The notes beneath the pieces are model-generated. The model had not been told where the DNA came from. It was given only the letters and a program-made list of their open reading frames with translations, and made no database searches. The position numbers and the translations under genes are program-made. From UMGS1387 sp045540015 (GTDB taxonomy: Bacteria > Bacillota > Clostridia > Oscillospirales > CAG-382), in the NCBI GenBank assembly GCA_045540015.1, contig JAZQGP010000003.1, positions 1 through 17,022 on the forward strand: DNA of 17,022 nucleotides. Direction: 5' to 3'. This document shows, piece by piece, positions 12,322 through 17,022 of this stretch (positions are counted from its first letter, which is position 1; each line of letters starts with the position of its first letter).

Positions 12322-13212
12322 ATGACAAAGAGAGACTTTTTGATTCAAAAATACAACGAGTCCATCACCGCCTTCAAAAATGAAATCAGAGGTTATTTTG
12401 CAAATCCGGCAATTGATTATGTTGAACCGTTTAAAATAGCCGACGGCTTGTATTATGTAGGTGACAAAAGGGTGTGTATTCATCTTATAGACACAGGAGA
12501 CGGACTTATTCTTATTGATTCCGGCTATTCTGCAACCGGCGCATATATCCTTGTGGACAACATCTGGCGATTGGGTTATGATCCCCGCGATGTCCGCTGG
12601 ATAATTCACACACACGGACATTTTGACCATTTCGGAGCATCCGAGGAATTTCGCAGACTGTACGGCACAAGGCTTGCAATAAGCAGAGTCGATGCCGAGT
12701 CGTTAAGGCAATATCCAAAGCGCGCCATTATGCAGGAGGACTCCTTTCCGCTTGCAAAAATCCCCGAATTTGATTATGAAATTGAAGACGGCGAGATTTT
12801 CGAGCTTGGAAACACAAAAATCCGCTGTGTCCTGACTCCCGGTCATACGGCAGGGGTTTTAAGCCTTTTCTTCAACGTCACGTATGACACAAACGAGTAT
12901 TTGGCAGGACTTTTCGGCGGTGCGGGAGTCGGCAATGTGACTCTTCCTTATCTCTGCTACTGTGAGGAATCATATGACCTTCCGCAGCAGATGTTAAAAT
13001 CAATCGAAAAGCTTTGGGATGAGCCTGTTACCGTTCATCTCGGAAACCATCCTCTCAACAACGACACTCTTGCAAAGCGTGAAAAGCAGCTTAAAGAAGG
13101 CGGTAATCCCTTTATCGCTCCCGAAAGCTGGCAGAGGTTTTTGGCTCAAACAAAAGAAAGACTTGAAAAAGTAATTAGGGAAAACGCCGAGCTTGAAAGC
13201 AGGCTCAGTTAA
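12322..13212 (+). CDS. Metallo-beta-lactamase-fold hydrolase
   Basis: The product has 296 residues from ATG at 12322 (MTKRDFLIQKYN) with GAGG 7 bases before; an ATG at 12292 in frame has no binding site. The metal-binding motif HTHGHFDH gives His98, His100, Asp102 and His103. TPGHTAG adds His175, and the late His is in VHLGNHP (His239 or His243). The bridging Asp seen in glyoxalase-II-type members is missing (LFGGAG at that point), so the ligand set resembles subclass B3 enzymes. There is no signal peptide, which argues against a secreted beta-lactamase. A charged helix with coiled-coil character ends the protein (TKERLEKVIRENAELESRL). Cotranscription with the PIG-L gene suggests two hydrolytic steps on one compound. 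Substrate unknown. Confidence 0.88.
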   Translation: MTKRDFLIQKYNESITAFKNEIRGYFANPAIDYVEPFKIADGLYYVGDKRVCIHLIDTGDGLILIDSGYSATGAYILVDNIWRLGYDPRDVRWIIHTHGHFDHFGASEEFRRLYGTRLAISRVDAESLRQYPKRAIMQEDSFPLAKIPEFDYEIEDGEIFELGNTKIRCVLTPGHTAGVLSLFFNVTYDTNEYLAGLFGGAGVGNVTLPYLCYCEESYDLPQQMLKSIEKLWDEPVTVHLGNHPLNNDTLAKREKQLKEGGNPFIAPESWQRFLAQTKERLEKVIRENAELESRLS

Positions 13213-13346
13213 ATGTGCTGACGTACGCAAAATTGCGCCTTCGGTCAGCTATAAGGCGAATTTAATTTGATCTTTGAACGAATGTGCATAATTTAGCTGA
13301 ATAAACCTTACATCCCTTAAAATGTTTGAAATGTAAGGGTTAAAAC
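13213..13346 (+). other. Non-coding spacer with hairpins after the metallo-beta-lactamase-fold gene
   Basis: No gene is supported here. Two overlapping structures follow the stop: CTGAC ... GTCAG (13217-13247) enclosing the palindrome CGCAAAATTGCG, and CGCCTT ... AAGGCG (13236-13258); they exclude each other. A further hairpin pairs CCTTACAT (13306-13313) with ATGTAAGG (13331-13338). None has a good T run, so none is a clear terminator. With the repeat at 13347-13440 this fills most of the 315-base gap. Confidence 0.4.
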
Positions 13347-13440
13347 GTAGGGTCGATGTCTACACCGACACGAAGCGGAATAATTTGCAGGGGACATTCA
13401 CGAATGTTCCGAAAACGGTCGATTCGTGAATCGACCCTGC
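13347..13440 (+). repeat. Palindromic interspersed repeat element
   Basis: A 94-bp element is bounded by AGGGTCGAT (13349-13357) and ATCGACCCT (13430-13438). Inside it are two further palindromes, GGACATTCACGAATGTTCC (13391-13409) and CGATTCGTGAATCG (13420-13433). A nested inverted-repeat layout with no ORF is typical of small non-autonomous palindromic repeats scattered between genes. I recall similar GTAGGGTCGAT-type units in clostridial genomes, but I cannot verify this here. Confidence 0.55.
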
Positions 13441-13527
13441 GATTAAACATTATACGCGCTCTGATGCCGCAATGAATTTCCCCAAGGCACAATTTATGCA
13501 AACACACAAAGCACAGGAGAAAAACAG

Positions 13528-14784
13528 TTGAAAATGATAAAAGAGGTTTTTAAAACTTCAGCAGCGTATATAAAAGCCTTTATAAAATGGTTAATGCTTG
13601 CAGCGGCAGTAGGGGCAATAGGAGGAATGATCGGCGCATTCTTTCACCTCTGCCTTGACCGCGTGTCGGCACTGCGCACACAAAACAGCTATATAATATA
13701 TTTCTTACCGATAGGTGCTCTGATAATAACGGCGATGTACAACCTGTTCCGTGTAAAAGGGCACATAAATACCAACCGTGTCATAACATCGGTAAGAGAA
13801 GATGAGGACATTCCTGCGGTAATGGTTCCGCTGATTTTTCTCGGCACTGTTATAACACAGCTTTTCGGCGGCTCGGCAGGCAGAGAGGGTGCGGCACTTC
13901 AAATCGGCGGCGGCATTGGCTACAACCTCGGAAGGCTCTTGAAATTGAACAAAAACGACATTCACATAATTACAATGGCAGGCATGAGCAGTGTGTTCTC
14001 GGCGTTGTTCGGCACTCCGGTTGCGGCGGCTGTTTTTTGCCTTGAGGTTATAAGCGTCGGCACGCTTAATTTCACGGGCTTTCTGCCTTGCATAATTGCT
14101 TCTGTAACAGCCTATCACATTTCCTCGCTTCTCGGCATATCAGCTCATGCCTTTAGTCCGGTACCGGCTCAGACGTTGTCTGCACCACTGCTTCTGAAGG
14201 TTATGGCTCTTGCTCTTTGCTGTGCCGTTTTAAGCATACTTTTCTGCATTTCACTAAGGCTTACGGGGCACTGTATGAAAAAGCTTATACACAACCCGTA
14301 TCTTCGCGGTCTTGTCGGTGGCACTGCCGTTGTGCTTTTGACCGTACTTTGCGGAACTTTTGATTATAACGGTGCGGGCATGGAAATTATTGAGCGTGCG
14401 CTGTCGGGCGAGGCGAGAGCTTGCGACTTTATACTTAAAATTGTATTTACCGCCATTACGATTGCCGCAGGCTTCAAGGGCGGCGAAATTGTGCCGTCGT
14501 TCTTTGTCGGTTCTACCTTCGGATGCGTCATGGCAGGCGTTTTGGGTATGGAGGAAAGCCTTGCTGCGGCAATAGGCATGATAGCGGTTTTCTGCGGCGT
14601 TACAAACTGCCCCATAGCCTCCATCATTTTATCGGTGGAAATGTTCGGCTCGGGCGGAATTATTTTCTTTGGTGTGGCATGTGCGGTAAGCTACATTATG
14701 TCGGGCAATTCGGGGCTTTACAAAAGCCAGAAAATCGTATATTCAAAGCTCACCGCGGCACAGTCTGATATAAACGCAGTTTAA
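13528..14784 (+). CDS. CLC-family anion transporter, resembling the fluoride/proton (CLC-F) branch
   Basis: The product has 418 residues and many membrane segments (first at about 20-40). The start TTG at 13528 has AGGAG 8 bases before; ATG at 13534 is an alternative. The CLC gate motif is GGSAGREGAALQIGG at 114-128, with the gating Glu120. The canonical GSGIP chloride site is not found where expected (KGHINTNRVITSVREDEDIP stands there). The second family motif is GFKGGEIVPSFFVG instead of the usual GG-x-F-x-P. Both features recall bacterial CLC-F proteins, which export fluoride, so fluoride rather than chloride may be the substrate. No convincing fluoride riboswitch was found upstream. The HAD gene follows after 24 bases, suggesting one message. 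Confidence 0.88.
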   Translation: MKMIKEVFKTSAAYIKAFIKWLMLAAAVGAIGGMIGAFFHLCLDRVSALRTQNSYIIYFLPIGALIITAMYNLFRVKGHINTNRVITSVREDEDIPAVMVPLIFLGTVITQLFGGSAGREGAALQIGGGIGYNLGRLLKLNKNDIHIITMAGMSSVFSALFGTPVAAAVFCLEVISVGTLNFTGFLPCIIASVTAYHISSLLGISAHAFSPVPAQTLSAPLLLKVMALALCCAVLSILFCISLRLTGHCMKKLIHNPYLRGLVGGTAVVLLTVLCGTFDYNGAGMEIIERALSGEARACDFILKIVFTAITIAAGFKGGEIVPSFFVGSTFGCVMAGVLGMEESLAAAIGMIAVFCGVTNCPIASIILSVEMFGSGGIIFFGVACAVSYIMSGNSGLYKSQKIVYSKLTAAQSDINAV

Positions 14785-14808
14785 AGCTTCAACTCTGAAA
14801 AAGAAAGC

Positions 14809-15402
14809 GTGATAGACATAAACGTATACGATTTTGACAACACACTGTACGACGGCGAAAGCGCTCTCGACTTTTACCTTTTCTGCTTAAAAAGGCATCC
14901 GCGCCTTATAAAATACGTGTTTGTAATCCTCAAAAGCCTTGTAAGATACAAGCTGTGTCTTATAGACGTAGACGAGCTTTGGACTCTTGCGGGACGGTTT
15001 GCACAGAGCTTTATAAAGGATTGCCCCGACGTTGAAGGAAAGGTAGTACACTTCTGGAAAGCAAATGCAAAAAAATTAAAACCCTTTTACTCTCAAACCG
15101 CAAAAGAGGACGATGTTGTGGTGTCTGCCTCTTTCGGCTTTCTGCTGCAGCCTGCAATGAAAATTCTCGGCATAAAACAGCTTGTCTGCTCGGAAATGTC
15201 GCTTGAAACGGGAGAAATATACAGGCTGTGCTTTCGCGAAGATAAGATAAAATATTTCAATGAGTTTTCCGAGGGCAAAGAGGTTCACGACTTTTACACA
15301 GACTCAATGAACGATTTGCCTTTCATGAAAATTGCAAAAGGCAGCGTATACATGGTCAAAAAGAACAAAATAACACTTATGCAAAAGGGAAAGGATTTTT
15401 GA
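14809..15402 (+). CDS. HAD-superfamily hydrolase, phosphoserine-phosphatase-like (subfamily IB type)
   Basis: The product has 197 residues from GTG (MIDINVYDFDNTLYDGES). The binding site is weak (AAGAAAG), so translation may be coupled to the CLC gene 24 bases upstream. The four HAD motifs are visible: motif I DFDNT with the nucleophile Asp8 and Asp10, motif II VVSASFG (Ser106 or Ser108), motif III Lys146/Lys148 in REDKIK, and motif IV YTDSMNDLP with Asp165 and Asp169. A helical cap of about 80 residues sits between motifs I and II (RLIKYVFVILKSLVRYK), as in phosphoserine phosphatase relatives. It should remove phosphate from a small molecule, but the substrate is not evident. The stop overlaps the TTG start of the CapA-type gene by four bases. 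Confidence 0.88.
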   Translation: MIDINVYDFDNTLYDGESALDFYLFCLKRHPRLIKYVFVILKSLVRYKLCLIDVDELWTLAGRFAQSFIKDCPDVEGKVVHFWKANAKKLKPFYSQTAKEDDVVVSASFGFLLQPAMKILGIKQLVCSEMSLETGEIYRLCFREDKIKYFNEFSEGKEVHDFYTDSMNDLPFMKIAKGSVYMVKKNKITLMQKGKDF

Positions 15403-16742
15403 AAAGCATGAAAAACAAAATCGTTGTATCGCTTGTCACGGTTTTAGCTGTGTTTTTTACATTGATTTTTGTAAAAAGCCTTATAGACGGCGGTTATACG
15501 CAGAAAATGCCTCAGAACGAGGCTGCTCTTTCCCAAAGCGAAAAGATATCCGACTCGGAAAAAGCTTCTGACGAGAAGAAAGACACGTCGAAAAAAGAAA
15601 ATAGCGGCAAAAAGCCCAATTCTCCCATTGCAATTTCCTCTCTTTCGCCGGCGTTTATCGGCAACGAAAGTCAAAAGCCCGACGCTACAAGAGTTTCCTT
15701 TGTGGCTGTGGGTGACATAATTGTTCACTCAACCGTGCTTGCGGATTCAAAGGATTTGGCTGAGGGAACTGACAAGGAATACAATTTTATTCCGATGTTC
15801 TCAAACGTTGCAGACATTATAAAGGATGCCGACCTTGCGTATGTAAACCAGGAGTCGCCCTACGGCGGACCCGACAGAGCCTACACGGGATACCCCATGT
15901 TCAGCACACCCGACCAGGAGGGCTACGACCTTATGGAGCTTGGGTTTGACATAATAAACCTTGCAAACAACCACATGCTTGATGCAGGCACAAAGGGCTA
16001 CAAGCGTACAATTGACTTCTGGAAACAGCAGGAGAATGTCACCTACATCGGCGGTTACACCGACAAAGAGGACTATGAAAACATCCGCGTTATCGAGAAG
16101 AACGGCATAACAATCGCGCTTCTGTCCTATACCTACGGTACAAACGGTCTTGTGCTTTCCTCGGGAAGCGAAATGGTAATACCGCTTTGCGACGAATCGG
16201 GAAACGCCGACATTGACCGCATGACAAAGAAAGCGCGCGAGCTTGCCGACATTGTTATGGTTTCGATGCACTGGGGATATGAGGACTGGTTTAAACCCAG
16301 CGACCTTCAGAAAAAGCAGGTTGAAATAATGGTGAACAACGGCGTTGACGTTATTATCGGAACGCATCCGCATGTCTTAGAGCCAATGATGTGGAAAGAC
16401 CGTCCCGACGGCGGAAGAACGCTTGTAATATACTCTCTCGGCAACTTCCTTTCGGGTATGCTCTACCTTAGAAACATGGTCGGCGGTATTGCGGGCTTTG
16501 ACATAGTCAAGGTAGGGGATGCCGCGTTTATTGATTCACCTTACTTTATTCCCACGGTCTGTCAGTACAACAATTCCTGGCGAAAATTCAAAATTTACCG
16601 CTTTTCCGAGTACACTCAGGAGCTTCTCGACGCTCACCGCTGTCAGAACATCAGCGATCCCGGAAGAAGTCTTGCGTACATGGAAAAAATTATCACCGAT
16701 GCTATTCCGCAGCAGTTTTTGAATGGTGACATTGATGTTTAA
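15399..16742 (+). CDS. CapA/PgsA-type membrane-anchored metallophosphatase-fold protein
   Basis: The product has 447 residues. I give the TTG at 15399, which overlaps the HAD stop (TTGA) and lies 8 bases after AAGGGA; ATG at 15408 (MKNKIVVSL) is an equally reasonable start. One hydrophobic segment at about residues 8-27 anchors the protein, followed by a Ser/Lys/Glu-rich low-complexity linker to about residue 75. The catalytic-fold domain then shows FVAVGDIIVHS, VNQESP, INLANNHMLDAG, MVSMHWGYEDW, IGTHPHVLEPM and IYSLGNFLSG, the conserved metal-binding pattern of the CapA (poly-gamma-glutamate) family. No pgsB/C/E genes are nearby, so poly-gamma-glutamate production is not implied; the protein probably acts on the cell surface. 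Its last codons form one arm of a terminator. Confidence 0.9.
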   Translation: MKSMKNKIVVSLVTVLAVFFTLIFVKSLIDGGYTQKMPQNEAALSQSEKISDSEKASDEKKDTSKKENSGKKPNSPIAISSLSPAFIGNESQKPDATRVSFVAVGDIIVHSTVLADSKDLAEGTDKEYNFIPMFSNVADIIKDADLAYVNQESPYGGPDRAYTGYPMFSTPDQEGYDLMELGFDIINLANNHMLDAGTKGYKRTIDFWKQQENVTYIGGYTDKEDYENIRVIEKNGITIALLSYTYGTNGLVLSSGSEMVIPLCDESGNADIDRMTKKARELADIVMVSMHWGYEDWFKPSDLQKKQVEIMVNNGVDVIIGTHPHVLEPMMWKDRPDGGRTLVIYSLGNFLSGMLYLRNMVGGIAGFDIVKVGDAAFIDSPYFIPTVCQYNNSWRKFKIYRFSEYTQELLDAHRCQNISDPGRSLAYMEKIITDAIPQQFLNGDIDV

Positions 16743-16764
16743 ACAACATCAATGTCACTTTTTT
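16726..16764 (+). terminator. Terminator overlapping the end of the CapA-type gene
   Basis: A perfect 14-bp stem (GTGACATTGATGTT at 16726-16739, AACATCAATGTCAC at 16745-16758) is followed by six T. The 5' arm encodes the last residues (GDIDV) and the loop contains the TAA stop. Confidence 0.9.
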
Positions 16765-16806
16765 CTTTGCCTATCGGCAGGCACGCTTTTTGAAAAAAGC
16801 TTAGCA

Positions 16807-16843
16807 CTTACTTTTTTGAAAAAAAGTAAGCAAAAAACTTTTC
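16807..16843 (-). repeat. A/T-rich palindromic repeat, copy 2 (inverted)
   Basis: On the minus strand this 37-bp element matches 7655-7689 except for one C/T change and two extra bases. It contains CTTAC-T6-G-A7-GTAAG. A smaller relative, GCTTTTTGAAAAAAGC, lies immediately left at 16785-16800. Confidence 0.6.
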
Positions 16844-16847
16844 CTTT

Positions 16848-16880
16848 GTGAAATTGAAGTCTAAACAACTTCAATTTCAC
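16848..16880 (+). repeat. Second copy of the CapA terminator hairpin, with compensating changes
   Basis: GTGAAATTGAAGT (16848-16860) pairs perfectly with ACTTCAATTTCAC (16868-16880). Compared with 16726-16758 the loop TAAAC is the same, and two base pairs are changed on both sides (C-G to A-T, T-A to A-T). No T run follows. Both copies are followed about 10 bases later by TTTGCCT-A/G-TCGGCAGG. Confidence 0.7.
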
Positions 16881-16940
16881 GATGCTTTTGCCTGTCGGCA
16901 GGTAATTATAAACCGAATTTGCAATTTTCCACTGCCGTGG

Positions 16941-17022
16941 GGGCGTTACCCTTTCTGTTTGCCCAGAAAGGTAACCGAAAGATGCCCACAAGAGAACCTA
17001 CGGTTCCCTTATGCAACCCTCC
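16941..17022 (+). repeat. Multi-hairpin non-coding region at the right edge
   Basis: GTTAC-C-CTTTCTG (16945-16957) pairs with CAGAAAGGTAAC (16964-16975) with one bulged C, enclosed by GGGC (16941-16944) and GCCC (16984-16987). A second hairpin GAACC-TAC-GGTTC follows at 16994-17006. The open frame on the minus strand here has no binding site and lies across these hairpins, so I do not call it a gene. The region likely continues beyond the window. Confidence 0.45.

Noticed and set aside
13440..13527. TAAAC ... GCTCTGATGCC resembling the 3' half of a fluoride riboswitch ahead of the CLC gene
   Set aside because: The required 5' stem and pseudoknot partner could not be found upstream; the match is too short.
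16755..16991. 78-codon minus-strand frame at the right end
   Set aside because: Crosses several perfect hairpins and repeat copies and has no binding site; better explained as non-coding repeats.

Overview
The window looks like a chromosome segment of a gut-dwelling, low-to-mid GC Firmicute, most likely a clostridial (Oscillospirales/Ruminococcus-type) bacterium. This is inferred from the Gram-positive ribosome binding sites (AGGAG/AAAGG), frequent TTG and GTG starts, consensus sigma-A promoters, a bile salt hydrolase, a heterodimeric MarR-controlled ABC exporter and abundant small palindromic repeats. No rRNA, tRNA, transposase, integrase or CRISPR array was seen.

Left part (1-3350, plus strand, visibly more AT-rich): an accessory region built from repeated units. 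It opens with two decayed fragments: an SH3-like domain cut by a stop, and a frameshifted domain overlapping the next gene. Three sets of small genes follow (447-950; 1053-1899; 2036-3153). The sets are separated by a recurring block made of a hairpin terminator and then a perfect sigma-A promoter (TTGACA, 17 bases, TATAAT). In the first two copies the block continues with AAAGG and a TTG/GTG start encoding a shared peptide (KAQNL-x-R-x-VAYSE). A third promoter copy leads almost directly into another terminator, so it is an 'empty' unit. The small proteins downstream in each unit are membrane anchored. The layout resembles orphan toxin-tip/immunity cassettes of a polymorphic toxin locus, but no toxin activity can be proven from sequence alone. 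This is the most interesting part of the window.

Middle-left (3353-7543, minus strand): a three-gene operon, marR then two ABC exporter half-transporters. The two halves form an asymmetric pair, one with a complete ATPase site and one with a degenerate site. The marR promoter overlaps a 31-bp imperfect palindrome made of four GTTAA boxes, a good candidate for autoregulation.

Middle (7700-10119, minus strand): nadB and nadC of de novo NAD synthesis, without nadA next to them. Divergent from nadB is a complete bile salt hydrolase gene (10294-11265), closed by a terminator. A likely two-gene unit follows on the plus strand: a PIG-L/LmbE-type deacetylase and a metallo-beta-lactamase-fold hydrolase of unknown substrate (11430-13212).

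Right part (13213-17022): a 315-base spacer with hairpins and a palindromic repeat element, then a compact plus-strand unit: a CLC anion transporter resembling the fluoride (CLC-F) branch, a small HAD phosphatase, and a membrane-anchored CapA-type protein. The capA terminator stem is formed partly by its own last codons. A second copy of that hairpin, with compensating base changes, lies 122 bases downstream inside a spacer dense with palindromes that runs to the window edge.
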